NCBI GenBank assembly: GCA_951813615.1
Contig: OX638377.1
Location: 4,242,599 to 4,306,598, forward strand
From: an uncultured Latescibacterota bacterium
GTDB taxonomy: Bacteria > Latescibacterota > UBA2968 > UBA8231
Length of the DNA: 64,000 nt
Direction: 5' to 3'
Shown: piece after piece, positions 34,773-43,320 of the stretch
Layout of the letters: each line of letters opens with the position of its first letter
Position numbering within the stretch: the stretch's first letter is position 1
Position numbers and translations under genes: made by a program
Notes under the pieces: model-generated
Seen by the model: the letters and a program-made list of their open reading frames with translations, nothing else
What the model was told of the DNA's origin: nothing
Database searches by the model: none

Positions 34773-35786
34773 ATGTCCAACGGGGCCACAGACGCCCTCC
34801 TGCAAGTACGAGGGTTAAAAAAGCACTTTCCCGTGCACCGGGGGCTTTTACAGCGACAGACGGGTTGGATAAAGGCCGTAGATGGCGTGAGCTTCGCGCT
34901 CGCTCAAGGCAAAATTTTGGGGCTGGTCGGCGAGAGCGGCTGCGGCAAGACCACCACCGGGCGGATGATTCTCCGCGCTCTAGACCCAACCGAGGGAGAG
35001 ATCCTCTTTCGGCAACAGGACGGGCAGGTCGTTGATATGGCCCAGCTCGGTCGCCGCCAAGTCGTCCAAGCCCGCCGGCAGATGCAGATGATTTTCCAAG
35101 ACCCGTACTCGTCCCTAAATCCGCGAATGCCCGTGCGCGATCTAATCGCCGAGCCGCTCCGGTCTTATGGCTGGTCGGCGCGCGACAGCCACGCGCGCGT
35201 GGGCGAACTGATGGAGCGAGTGGGACTCGACCCCAGATACGCGCGCCGCTATCCGCACGCCTTCTCCGGCGGCCAGCGGCAGCGCATCGGCATTGCCCGC
35301 GCCTTGGCCTTGAGCCCATCGCTCATCGTCGCCGACGAGCCGGTCTCCGCACTAGACGTCAGCGTGCAAGCGCAAATTCTCAACTTACTCCGCCAATTGC
35401 AGACCGACCTCGACCTCACCTTGCTCTTTATCGCCCACGACCTGAGCGTGGTGCGCTATCTCTGCGATGAAGTGGCCGTCATGTACCAAGGCCGAATCGT
35501 CGAACAGGCCGCAACCGAAGCCCTCTTTACCCAACCGCAGCATCCCTATACGGCCATGTTGCTAGAGGCCGCACCCGCGCCCGACCCCCACGCCTCGTGG
35601 ATGGAAGAAGACGAAGACGCCAGCGAGGCGGGCGAGCCAACGCCGACCGACGACCAAGGGTGCTCGTTCGCGCCGCGCTGCCGCTACAAAAGCGACCTGT
35701 GCAGTCAGCAGATGCCCGCGCTGGAAGGCGAGTCGCATCTGGCCGCCTGTCACCACAAAGACGAGCTGGAACTGCACGGCGTGTAG
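34773..35786 (+). CDS. Peptide ABC transporter ATP-binding protein, DppF/OppF type
   Basis: 337 residues from ATG 34773, four bases after the D stop, with a GGAGGGG site. The KKHFPVHRGLLQRQTGWIKAV beginning (cut: KKHFPVHRGLLQ) is typical of OppF. Walker A GESGCGKTTTGRMIL, signature FSGGQRQRIGIARAL, Walker B LIVADEPVSALDVS, then CSFAPRCRYKSDLCSQQ at the C terminus. An acidic insert EEDEDASEAGE precedes the cysteine motif. With the D subunit it hydrolyses ATP for the uptake system. It converges on the PhyH gene with only six bases between the stops. Confidence 0.93.
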   Translation: MSNGATDALLQVRGLKKHFPVHRGLLQRQTGWIKAVDGVSFALAQGKILGLVGESGCGKTTTGRMILRALDPTEGEILFRQQDGQVVDMAQLGRRQVVQARRQMQMIFQDPYSSLNPRMPVRDLIAEPLRSYGWSARDSHARVGELMERVGLDPRYARRYPHAFSGGQRQRIGIARALALSPSLIVADEPVSALDVSVQAQILNLLRQLQTDLDLTLLFIAHDLSVVRYLCDEVAVMYQGRIVEQAATEALFTQPQHPYTAMLLEAAPAPDPHASWMEEDEDASEAGEPTPTDDQGCSFAPRCRYKSDLCSQQMPALEGESHLAACHHKDELELHGV

Positions 35787-35792
35787 TATTCT

Positions 35793-36605
35793 TTATTTAG
35801 CCGCGTAGTAAGGTTCTGCGTCGAATCCCGGATACCGCGTCGCCATCCCCGCGATAAATTCTTCCGTCCACAGCGCGTCGCCCGGCGGCGGGAAGCCCAG
35901 CAGTTCGCGCTGGCGCGGGGTGGCTTCGGCCATGAAGCGATTCATGGCGGCACCTTGAGCACCGCTTTTATACGTGAAGGTGCGACCGCCGTCCCAAGGG
36001 CGATCCTTGCGGGTGAAGCCCACCCACATGACCGGGCGGTGTCCCGCTGGCGCGGTGAAATCGGAGGCAGCGTGGCGGGTGAAGACGCTGTAGAGGCACA
36101 CCGAGCCGCCGGGGACGATCATCGGCACGGCTTCCTCTTCGGGACAGCCATTGGGCACCATGCGGATCGGTGCCATGCCTTCCTTGACGTCGTCGAAGCA
36201 GTAGAAACAGACCAAGTTCATAAAATCGTCTGGCTCGATGATCGGCCCCAGTGTGTTGTTGCCGTAGTCGATGTGAAAATTGGTTCCGTATTCCTCGCCG
36301 GCGTATTTCATTCCCAAATGCCCCTCGCAGAGCCGAATCTCGCGCGTACCTAAGACACGCTCGGCCGCGTCAATCAGATCGGAATGAACTGTGACGTGAT
36401 TGAGGCCGGAGTGGTCCCAAGGGAAGAGTATTTGCTGGGGGGTGTTGTTGCGTCGTTCGTTCGCTAGGTATTGGTCATAGGGCGGGGCGAAATGGGTGAA
36501 GAAGCCATCGAGCGCGGCTTGCTGCTCGTCTTTAGTAAGGAAGTTCTCGACGATCAGGAAGCCCTGTTCTTTATATGTAGCGAGTTGGGCGTCGGTGATG
36601 TACAT
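35793..36605 (-). CDS. Phytanoyl-CoA dioxygenase (PhyH) family protein
   Basis: 270 residues. A Fe(II)/2-oxoglutarate-dependent double-stranded beta-helix enzyme: the N-terminal YKEQGFLIVENFLTKDEQQA is the family opening, the iron-binding HxD lies in NFHIDYGNN near residue 111 and the distal His in FTRHAASDF near residue 172, followed by a VMWVGFTRKDR strand with a 2-oxoglutarate-binding Arg. Substrates of bacterial members are largely unknown (hydroxylation of lipids, natural products or phosphonates). No clear ribosome site precedes ATG 36605. It shares direction with the aldolase gene 27 bases upstream and may be co-transcribed with it. Confidence 0.85.
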   Translation of the reverse strand: MYITDAQLATYKEQGFLIVENFLTKDEQQAALDGFFTHFAPPYDQYLANERRNNTPQQILFPWDHSGLNHVTVHSDLIDAAERVLGTREIRLCEGHLGMKYAGEEYGTNFHIDYGNNTLGPIIEPDDFMNLVCFYCFDDVKEGMAPIRMVPNGCPEEEAVPMIVPGGSVCLYSVFTRHAASDFTAPAGHRPVMWVGFTRKDRPWDGGRTFTYKSGAQGAAMNRFMAEATPRQRELLGFPPPGDALWTEEFIAGMATRYPGFDAEPYYAAK

Positions 36606-36632
36606 GAGAATTTCTGCGTATTTGGAGATGCG

Positions 36633-37547
36633 CTATTGCTTATCAGCGTAAATCTCGATGACGCTTTTGAGCAAGGCTAGTGCTCCTTCGCGCTCGCGCT
36701 GGAAGGCGTTGCGGCCGATGATGGAGCCAAAGCCGCCGCCATCGCGGATGCCAGTGATTTCCTCGATAATTTCCTCTTCACCTTTGGCCGCTCCCCCCGA
36801 AAAGATCACCACGCGCCGCCCATTGAACGCCGACTGCACCACGTGGCTCACGCACTCGGCCAAAGTGCTAGTCGGCACATCCGCATACGCCTTGCGGGCC
36901 TCGTCCTGCTCAATGTGAGCCGTCGGCGGTTTGACCTTGATGACATGAGCCCCTAGCTGGGCGGCAATTTGAGCGGCGTACGCAGTGACGTCGAGCGCGG
37001 TCTCTCCGTCCTTGCTCAAGTCCGTGCCGCGCGGATAAGACCAGACCACCACGACCAAACCGTGCCGCTTGGCCTCTTCGGCCAAGGCTTGCAGCTTCTC
37101 GTACATTTCCTGCCGCAGGGCCGAACCCGGATAGACCGTGTAGCCGATGCCAACGCAACCCAAGCGCAGAGCCGCGGCAATGGAGCCGGTGAGTGACTGG
37201 GTGGGATCTGCGTCGGAGTGGAGATTTTCGCGGTTGTTGAGCTTGAGAATCAGCGGCAGATCGCCGGCGTAGTCGCGCGCGCCAGCTTCGAGGAACCCGA
37301 GCGGGGCGGCGTATGCACTGAGGCCAGCGTCAATGGCCAGCTCAAAGTGATAGCGCGGATCGTACGCGGGCGGGTTAGGAGCGAAGCTGCGGCCGGGGCC
37401 GTGCTCGACGCCCTGATCTACGGGCAGAATGACCAGCTTACCGGTACCGCCGAGCGCACCGTGGTTGAGCAAGCGCGCCAAGTTGGTCAAGGTGCCTGGA
37501 TTGTCGCTGCCATACCAGCTTAGAATTTCGCGGATGCGATCTTGCAT
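36633..37547 (-). CDS. fbaB: Class I fructose-bisphosphate aldolase, FbaB/DhnA type
   Basis: 304 residues from ATG 37547 with an AGAAAGG site; the 18 upstream codons are ignored. It is of the archaeal-type class I aldolase family, which uses a Schiff-base lysine and cleaves fructose-1,6-bisphosphate in glycolysis or makes it in gluconeogenesis. Landmarks: LVILPVDQGVEHGPGRSFA, LKLNNRENL, VVVVWSYPRGTDLSKDGE, AHVIKVKPPTA with the putative catalytic Lys, and VVIFSGGAAKGEEE with the phosphate-binding loop. It is adjacent to tRNA-Asp, separated by that gene's terminator. Confidence 0.88.
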   Translation of the reverse strand: MQDRIREILSWYGSDNPGTLTNLARLLNHGALGGTGKLVILPVDQGVEHGPGRSFAPNPPAYDPRYHFELAIDAGLSAYAAPLGFLEAGARDYAGDLPLILKLNNRENLHSDADPTQSLTGSIAAALRLGCVGIGYTVYPGSALRQEMYEKLQALAEEAKRHGLVVVVWSYPRGTDLSKDGETALDVTAYAAQIAAQLGAHVIKVKPPTAHIEQDEARKAYADVPTSTLAECVSHVVQSAFNGRRVVIFSGGAAKGEEEIIEEITGIRDGGGFGSIIGRNAFQREREGALALLKSVIEIYADKQ

Positions 37548-37582
37548 TTTGTACCTTTCTCGCATGTGAGAAGTAGAATTGA

Positions 37583-37627
37583 CAAAAGAAAAGCTCCTCA
37601 ACCGCGCAAAGCGCGCTCAAGGAGCTG
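37583..37627 (-). terminator. Rho-independent terminator of the tRNA-Asp transcript
   Basis: On the minus strand: agctccttgagcgcgc pairs with gcgcggttgaggagct around a ttt loop, followed by a T-rich run. It lies just after tRNA-Asp. Confidence 0.75.
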
Positions 37628-37633
37628 GCAAAA

Positions 37634-37710
37634 TGGCGGGGACGACGAGACTCGAACTCGCGACCTTCGGCGTGACAGGCCGACGTTCTAACCAACTGAA
37701 CTACGCCCCC
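37634..37710 (-). tRNA. tRNA-Asp (anticodon GTC)
   Basis: 77 bases with an encoded CCA end. The acceptor stem GGGGGCG pairs with CGTCCCC (one G-U), the D arm carries AGTTCAGTTGGTTAGAA, the anticodon loop is CTGTCAC (GTC), and the T arm GGTTCGAGT-type sequence reads TCGCGAGTTCGAGTCTCG. The gene is isolated, 27 bases before the Def stop. Confidence 0.95.
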
Positions 37711-37737
37711 ATTGCTTGAAGAAAGGTAAGAGCCAGA

Positions 37738-38277
37738 CTAAGTAATGTCAATGACCGAGGCTTTGGCCTGCGCAGCGCTCTCTTTTTTTAATCGCTTGAG
37801 CGCGCCGCGCATGAGCTGGCGCTTGAGCGGGCTGAGGTGGTCGATGAAGAGCTTGCCGTCGAGGTGGTCGATTTCGTGCTGGAGGGCGCGGGCGTAAAAG
37901 CCCTCGCCCTCAGTTTTGAAAGGCTGGCCGTCGAGGCCAATGGCTTCGACCTCGACCCAAGCGTAGCGCTTGACGTCGCCGTACAGATCGGGAAAGCTCA
38001 GACAACCCTCCTCGCCGATTTGCTCGCCCTCGTGGCCCGTAACCTTGGGATTGATTAAGACCACGGGTGGACAGTCCGGCTGGTGGACAGTCACATCAAC
38101 GGCGCAGACCCGCTTGAGGACGCCAATCTGCGGGGCGGCAAGCCCGACCCCCTCCGCGGCGCGCATGGAGTCGAAGAGGTCGGCGACGAGTGCGCGGATG
38201 GCGTCATCCACCTCGGCAACCCACGCACACTTCTGGCGGAGGCACTGCGCCCCGAACAGCGCAATTTCGCGTTTCAT
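37738..38277 (-). CDS. def: Peptide deformylase
   Basis: 179 residues. It removes the N-formyl group from new proteins on the ribosome. All three motifs are present: GVGLAAPQIGV, EEGCLSFP with the metal-binding Cys, and QHEIDHLDGKLF with the HEIDH metal/catalytic set. ATG 38277 overlaps the LarE-like stop by four bases (ATGA). The gene is usually paired with fmt; here it is the last gene of an operon with a LarE-like and an ATP-grasp-like gene. Confidence 0.95.
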   Translation of the reverse strand: MKREIALFGAQCLRQKCAWVAEVDDAIRALVADLFDSMRAAEGVGLAAPQIGVLKRVCAVDVTVHQPDCPPVVLINPKVTGHEGEQIGEEGCLSFPDLYGDVKRYAWVEVEAIGLDGQPFKTEGEGFYARALQHEIDHLDGKLFIDHLSPLKRQLMRGALKRLKKESAAQAKASVIDIT

Positions 38278-39323
38278 GTATCCAAGGGGTCTAATTCGAG
38301 GGCAATATAGCGCAAGCCCAAGTCGGCGAACGCGGCCACTAGGGCCGAGCGCAACGGGGCCTCAGCGAGGCGGGCGATGGCTGCTGCGGGCAAGCGCAGG
38401 ATGAGCATCTGGTCGCGCTGCTCGTACCCGGCCGGCAGCAGTGAATGGGCTGCGAGCAGCGGATTGACCCACGCAAAGAGCGGCTCGTCGGCACCTGAAT
38501 CGGCGATGGAAAGCAGCGCCTCGTTCATGCTGCCGGAGCGAAAGCCGCACAGATCGACGGTAGTTTGCAGATAACCAATTCCCCGCAAGTGTTCCATCAA
38601 AGACCAGCGCGCATCCGAGTCGCCCAGCAGGCGCGTCAAGTCCTCAGCGGGCAACTCAATGCGCGACAGCGTCTCATGGTGGCGGGCGCGGACCTGATTA
38701 AAGCCACCAACCTCGCGCAGATAGCGCTCGGCGCGGTCAATTTGGCGCAGGCCTTCAGCAGTAACCGGCGTGCCGTAGGGAAAGCGCGACGAGAGGCAAG
38801 CCATGGCCGGGCGGTCCCACACCGTCAGCCCCCAGCGCTTGGCTAGGGCGCGCACGTCGTCCTTAGTCAGGCCCGCTTCGGCTAAGGGTGCGTGTACGCC
38901 GCGCTCGCGGGCGGCCGCAGCCCCGGGGCGGAAATCGCCGATGTCGTCGGCGTTTTGGCCGTAGAGGATATAATTGACATTGAGGGTGCGCGCTAATTCC
39001 TCCATGTGGGTGAACAGCTCTTGCTTGCAGTAATAACAGCGGTTGGGCGCGTTTTTGGCGTAGTCGGGGTTGTCCAGCTCGCGGGTCTTGACCACCTCGT
39101 GGCGGATGCCGAACTCGCGGGTGATCTCAGTGGCCTTCTCCAGCTCGCCGCTGGCGTAGCTCTCAGAATCCGCGGTGACGCAGATGGCCCCCTCGCCCAA
39201 CACCCGCTGGGCCGCCACCGCCAGCGTGGCACTATCGACCCCGCCTGAATAGCCGACTAGCACCTGCCCCATCGGGCGCAGAATGTCTTCGAGATTCGTT
39301 AGTTTTTTCTCTAGGGAAAGCAT
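38274..39323 (-). CDS. larE: LarE-like ATP-dependent sacrificial sulfur transferase
   Basis: 349 residues. LarE adenylates and thiolates the pyridinium biscarboxylate precursor of the nickel-pincer cofactor of lactate racemase and relatives. The PP-loop is VGYSGGVDSATLA; CVTADSESYASGELEKA, NRCYYCKQELF and MACLSSRFPYGTPVT follow, the last containing the Cys that in single-turnover LarE donates its sulfur. YILYGQNADDIGDFRPG is also conserved. LarB/LarC and a racemase are absent from the window, so the nickel-pincer route needs checking elsewhere; LarE relatives also act in other thiolations. It starts five bases after the upstream ATP-grasp-like gene. Confidence 0.85.
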   Translation of the reverse strand: MLSLEKKLTNLEDILRPMGQVLVGYSGGVDSATLAVAAQRVLGEGAICVTADSESYASGELEKATEITREFGIRHEVVKTRELDNPDYAKNAPNRCYYCKQELFTHMEELARTLNVNYILYGQNADDIGDFRPGAAAARERGVHAPLAEAGLTKDDVRALAKRWGLTVWDRPAMACLSSRFPYGTPVTAEGLRQIDRAERYLREVGGFNQVRARHHETLSRIELPAEDLTRLLGDSDARWSLMEHLRGIGYLQTTVDLCGFRSGSMNEALLSIADSGADEPLFAWVNPLLAAHSLLPAGYEQRDQMLILRLPAAAIARLAEAPLRSALVAAFADLGLRYIALELDPLDT

Positions 39324-39328
39324 GGCAA

Positions 39329-40777
39329 TCAGAAGGGGGATTTTTCCGCGGACGCAGCACAGGGCATGATCGCAGCGTCAACCATGCCGTGCAGAATCTT
39401 CTTGTCGGCCGGGAACACTAGGGCTTGGATACCGCACAGGCGCGGCACATCGCCGATGACGTAGTAATAAGGACGCAGCATCACCCGGCCCCGCATGGGC
39501 ACGACCTCGTCGCGGTGGAAGTCGTAGTAGCGCACAGTGCGACGAGCGGCCTTGTGGAATTCCTGCAAGATATAGGGCTGGTGATCAAAGCGGTCGAGGG
39601 CCTCTTGCACGCGCTCGGCCCACTCGGCTTCAGACAAATCGTGGCCGATAGATACGCCCTTGCTCTCATAGGCTAGGTTGGAAAAACCCGAGGGCTTGAG
39701 CACGAGTTCGCGCTGTTTCTTGGTTAGCTGCTTCAGCTGCTGCCAGTCGCTGACGGGTTGGCCGCCAATGTCGAGGCCGGGAATGATGGCGTGGGGCGGC
39801 AGGGGCCGCGCATCGACAATCCACGAGCGCGGGATCAGGCTGCCCAAGGCGGCAAAAGGCTCCTTGCCCAAGGTGCGACGCCAATAGGATTTGAGCGCGG
39901 GGTGGTGGTAGAACGCCAGCCAGAGCTTTTCTTCGAGATAGGCCTTCGGCGGCGGGGTCAAGCACAGGGCGTTTTTCTTGGTGAAATAGGTAAACAGCTC
40001 GGCCTTGGGGATATTTTTGAGATCGAACAACTCAAAGAAGCGATAGGCCGCGGCAATGCGCCAAGGGGCCGGTTCGTCAGCGCCTTGGAGGAAGAGGCCA
40101 TTTTCGTCAAAGCGGGCCTCGCGCGGGTGGGCACTGCGGGCCGGTTTGCCGGCCGCCTGCAAGCGCTCGACCAACCATTCCATTTCTCGGCGATAGGCCT
40201 CGGACTCGTCCGAGACAAAGAGGGCGAAATGCGGCTCATCCACCTTGGCGGCCGCGGCAACCGCTTCGTAGAACGGGTCAATCAAGCCGCGAGCACCGCC
40301 GATGATGTCGTAGCCGAGCTCCGCATAGACCTCCGAGACCTGGGCCGTGAAGCCCATGCCGCCGGGAATGGCGTCTAGCTCGACCAACTTGAAGCCGTCC
40401 TCGGTGAGCAAAAGATCCGGACGGATGACCAAAGGCAACTGGGACTTGATGCGATTCCAGAGGCCCATTTCCCGCACGGCACTCGGTTTGCCCAAGTCCA
40501 AATACTCGTGAATCCAAGGCGGCTCAACGCCCTTGACGCTCTGGTGGTAAAGCTGATTGGAGGCCTTGTAAAACTGATGGAGGACGCCGCCGAGTTGGTC
40601 TAGGTAGCGTTGTTGCGCCGGCGAAAGCCAGAACGGCTCTGGGGCAATGCGCCACGGCAGATTACTGTCCGGGTGTAAATGGGTGCGGTCGCCTTCAAAA
40701 AGGCCGCCGGCAGGACAGTGGGCGTTGATGTGGAGGCAGAGCGCTTTGAGGTCGGGTGCAGTACTGGGCAGGGACAT
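39329..40777 (-). CDS. ATP-grasp-like protein of unknown function
   Basis: 482 residues. I do not recognise an exact family. An internal LLLTEDGFKLVELDAIPGGMGF resembles the acidic metal-binding part of glutathionylspermidine-synthase-like ATP-grasp folds (two short pieces: GFKLVELDAIPGG), and LVLKPSGFSNLAYESKGVSI with YILQEFHKAARR and a basic RYYDFHRDE further on fit ATP and phosphate binding. It is cytoplasmic, with no signal or membrane segment. It is the first gene of the tight operon with the LarE-like and Def genes, so it could make or modify an amide-linked small molecule or peptide. The start ATG 40777 has only a weak ribosome site. Confidence 0.5.
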   Translation of the reverse strand: MSLPSTAPDLKALCLHINAHCPAGGLFEGDRTHLHPDSNLPWRIAPEPFWLSPAQQRYLDQLGGVLHQFYKASNQLYHQSVKGVEPPWIHEYLDLGKPSAVREMGLWNRIKSQLPLVIRPDLLLTEDGFKLVELDAIPGGMGFTAQVSEVYAELGYDIIGGARGLIDPFYEAVAAAAKVDEPHFALFVSDESEAYRREMEWLVERLQAAGKPARSAHPREARFDENGLFLQGADEPAPWRIAAAYRFFELFDLKNIPKAELFTYFTKKNALCLTPPPKAYLEEKLWLAFYHHPALKSYWRRTLGKEPFAALGSLIPRSWIVDARPLPPHAIIPGLDIGGQPVSDWQQLKQLTKKQRELVLKPSGFSNLAYESKGVSIGHDLSEAEWAERVQEALDRFDHQPYILQEFHKAARRTVRYYDFHRDEVVPMRGRVMLRPYYYVIGDVPRLCGIQALVFPADKKILHGMVDAAIMPCAASAEKSPF

Positions 40778-40905
40778 CGAATAGGCTCGCTAAAATATGT
40801 ATGCACACCAATTTAGGATAAATGATATGCTAGGTCAACGCCGCTTGGCTTTTGGCAAGACCAAACCCGCGCCGCATATTTGCTCGGACGACGAAGGAGC
40901 GCGAT

Positions 40906-41736
40906 ATGGAGTTGACAGGCAGGCGTTGCCTAGTAACTGGCGGGGGGCGCGGCATTGGCCGGGCCATTGCCTTGGCCCTGGCGCGGGAAGGGGCGCACGT
41001 GGCGATTTTGGCCCGCACCGGGGCAGAGTTGGACGAGACCGCCGCGCTGTTGGCAGACCAAGGCCAAACAGCGTTGAAATTGCAGGCAGATGTGGGGCGG
41101 CGCGAGGAGGTAGATGCGGCCATTGAGCGCGTGCTCGCCGCCTGGGACGGGGTCGATGTGCTGGTCAACAACGCGGGAATTCAGGGGCCGATAGGGCGAA
41201 TGGAAGAGGTCGATCCAGAGGCTTGGATGCAGGTGGTACAGGTCAATTTGGGCGGCTGTTTCTACTGCACCCGCAAGGTCCTGCCGGCCATGATCGCCCA
41301 GCGCTACGGCAAGATCATCAACCTCTCGGGCGGCGGTGCCGTGGGGCCACGGCCCTTCTTTAGCGCGTATAGCGCCGCCAAGGCCGGAGTGGTGCGCTTT
41401 AGCGAAAACTTGGCCGGAGAAGTGGCCGAACACGGCATTGACGTCAACGCCATTGCTCCCGGCGCGGTCAATACGCGGATGCTCGACCAACGGCTAGCGG
41501 CCGGCGCGGCCGTGAGCGCTGAGGAACGGGAGCAGGACCAGCGCCTGCTGCGCGAAGGCGACGCTACGGGCGAGCGAGCGGCTGCACTGGTAGTCTATCT
41601 AGCCTCGGCGCGCTCAGATGGGCTGACGGGACGGCTGCTGTCCGCAGTTTGGGACCCGTGGGAAACCTTCGATGTCGAGGCGATTATGGCCACAGAGGCC
41701 TTTTCCGTGCGGCGCGTCCAACAGCAGGAGAACTGA
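40906..41736 (+). CDS. SDR-family oxidoreductase
   Basis: 276 residues from ATG 40906, which has a GAAGGAG site. It has the SDR cofactor loop TGGGRGIG, NNAGIQG, the catalytic Ser in INLSGGGAVG and Tyr/Lys in YSAAKAG. An Arg after the second strand (ILARTGAEL) favours NADP (inference). The C-terminal region diverges from FabG (DPWETFDVEAIM). It is followed directly by a GTG-started Gfo/Idh/MocA gene, so both probably act on the same sugar or cyclitol. Confidence 0.85.
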   Translation: MELTGRRCLVTGGGRGIGRAIALALAREGAHVAILARTGAELDETAALLADQGQTALKLQADVGRREEVDAAIERVLAAWDGVDVLVNNAGIQGPIGRMEEVDPEAWMQVVQVNLGGCFYCTRKVLPAMIAQRYGKIINLSGGGAVGPRPFFSAYSAAKAGVVRFSENLAGEVAEHGIDVNAIAPGAVNTRMLDQRLAAGAAVSAEEREQDQRLLREGDATGERAAALVVYLASARSDGLTGRLLSAVWDPWETFDVEAIMATEAFSVRRVQQQEN

Positions 41737-42756
41737 GTGTACAAGGTGGGAATCGTTGGAGCGGGCCGAATGGGGCGGCGACGGGCGGCCACGGCCCATG
41801 CCCATCCCGAGTCCGCAGTAACCCTGATCTACGACGAACACGCGACCGCCGCGGCCGAACTAGCCGCCGAATACGGAGCCACAGTGGCGGCTTCGCAGGA
41901 GGAGCTAATCGCGGCCGAGCTCGACATCGCAGTGGTCGCAACGACGCACGACGCATTGGCCCCCATCAGCACCGCCGCCCTCTTGGCCGGCAAGCACGTC
42001 CTGTGCGAAAAGCCGCTGGGGCGCAACCCCCAAGAGGCCCAACAGGCCGTCGCCGCAGCCGAGCAGAGCGGGCGCGTGCTCAAGGTCGGCTACAACCACC
42101 GCTATCATCCCGCCATCCAAAAGCTGCACGAGGTTTGCACGGCGGGCGGGATCGGCCCGCTGCTGAGCATCCGGGCGCGCTATGGCCACGGCGGACGCCC
42201 CGGCTACGACCGCGAGTGGCGGACCGATCCCGAGAAGGCGGGCGGCGGCGAGCTCTTGGACCAAGGGGCGCACCTAATCGACTTGGCCAAGTGGCTGTTG
42301 GGGGACTTTGCCGAAGTCACAGGCTATGCTGAAACCCACTTCTGGGACGCGCCTGTGGAGGACAACGCCTACGGCCTCTTTCGCACGGCCACCGGTCAGG
42401 TCGCCTCGCTGCACGCGAGTTGGACGCAGTGGAAAAACCTCTTCAGCTTCGAGGTCTGCGGGCGCGCCGGCTACGTCTGCGCCGAGGGTTTGGGGGGAGC
42501 CTACGGGCCGGAACGAGCTGTCGTAGGGCGGCGCAAGCCCCAAGGCGGCACGCCGGACAGCGAGCATTTTGACTACCCAGGCGAAGATCGCTCGTGGGAA
42601 CTGGAATGGGCCGATTTTTTGCGCGGCATCTCCGGCACGGGCACTCCTCATTCGCTTGGGCGGGAGGCTTTGGAGACTATCGAGTGGATTTACCGACTTT
42701 ACCGGGCTGCTGCCGAGGGGCGCTCCGTACGGCGGGAAGAATTGCTAACCATATAA
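41737..42756 (+). CDS. Gfo/Idh/MocA-family oxidoreductase
   Basis: 339 residues; GTG 41737 directly follows the SDR stop and has a CAGGAG site. The Rossmann motif is VGIVGAGRMGRRRA, the conserved EKP motif is HVLCEKPLGRN, and GGGELLDQGAHLIDLAKWL carries the catalytic-region Asp and His of the family (GELLDQGAHLID). Such NAD(P)-dependent enzymes oxidise sugars, inositols or related polyols. The pairing with an SDR is common in sugar or cyclitol catabolic units. The substrate cannot be read from the sequence. A terminator follows at 42778. Confidence 0.9.
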   Translation: MYKVGIVGAGRMGRRRAATAHAHPESAVTLIYDEHATAAAELAAEYGATVAASQEELIAAELDIAVVATTHDALAPISTAALLAGKHVLCEKPLGRNPQEAQQAVAAAEQSGRVLKVGYNHRYHPAIQKLHEVCTAGGIGPLLSIRARYGHGGRPGYDREWRTDPEKAGGGELLDQGAHLIDLAKWLLGDFAEVTGYAETHFWDAPVEDNAYGLFRTATGQVASLHASWTQWKNLFSFEVCGRAGYVCAEGLGGAYGPERAVVGRRKPQGGTPDSEHFDYPGEDRSWELEWADFLRGISGTGTPHSLGREALETIEWIYRLYRAAAEGRSVRREELLTI

Positions 42757-42777
42757 AAAAAAACGAGTTGCGAATAG

Positions 42778-42818
42778 CATAGTCGCTGCGTCACTAGGTG
42801 CGGCGACTATTTTTTTTC
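42778..42818 (+). terminator. Rho-independent terminator of the SDR-Gfo/Idh operon
   Basis: Arms atagtcgctgc and gcggcgactat (one bulge) around a short loop, followed by eight Ts. Next to it, at 42837-42858, is an AT-rich imperfect palindrome. Confidence 0.8.
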
Positions 42819-43006
42819 GCACACGTCATTTTTTTTGAAAATTTTTCGCAAAAATTTCTTACCATATAGGTAGCTAGACGGCAAACAAAACCTTTGGTCA
42901 TCTTTTTGTCATATAGAAAGGACGGGAACCCTTTAGACGAAGTGAGCAACACCCTAAACCCATTATTTACCGTATTTCAGATACCCTTAAACCCGCAGGA
43001 AGTGCT

Positions 43007-43258
43007 ATGAGAACAGATCAGGATATCGCCCAAGTGGAACGCATTGCCATGGCTTACCGACGCCTTGCTAACGCTATGATTCTCAGTACTTTACGCGAAA
43101 TATCCAAAATGGAGGAGGTCGTGGAAACGCCCGATGGCACCCCAGAGCTGGCCTTTGTCGAGAGCTCTAGAATCGATCCTTGGTGCGAGCTGGCCGGCCT
43201 CGAACCCGAAGTCGTGCGCAAGGCCGCTAAACGGCTGATTGCGGAACGACCTTTTTAG
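43007..43258 (+). CDS. Small hypothetical protein
   Basis: 83 residues, mostly helical. ATG 43007 has a CAGGAAG site. The C-terminal half DPWCELAGLEPEVVRKAAKR looks like a short helix-turn-helix of the kind seen in small phage or housekeeping DNA-binding proteins, but I cannot assign it. The upstream 250 bases are AT-rich, with a TATAG-type box and no other gene, so it probably has its own promoter. A strong terminator follows at 43281. Confidence 0.6.
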   Translation: MRTDQDIAQVERIAMAYRRLANAMILSTLREISKMEEVVETPDGTPELAFVESSRIDPWCELAGLEPEVVRKAAKRLIAERPF

Positions 43259-43280
43259 CACATACAGCACAACCCAACAA

Positions 43281-43317
43281 AAAAAGCTCCGGAAGTGTTC
43301 CTTCCGGAGCTTTTTTG
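43281..43317. terminator. Bidirectional rho-independent terminator
   Basis: Perfect 10-bp stem agctccggaa / ttccggagct with flanking A-run and T-run, between the convergent small gene (43007-43258) and the amidase (43321-45330). Confidence 0.9.
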
Positions 43318-43320
43318 CGT

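Noticed and set aside
43007..43258. A toxin-antitoxin partner for the 83-residue protein
   Set aside because: No second gene lies beside it, and the sequence lacks toxin or antitoxin motifs.
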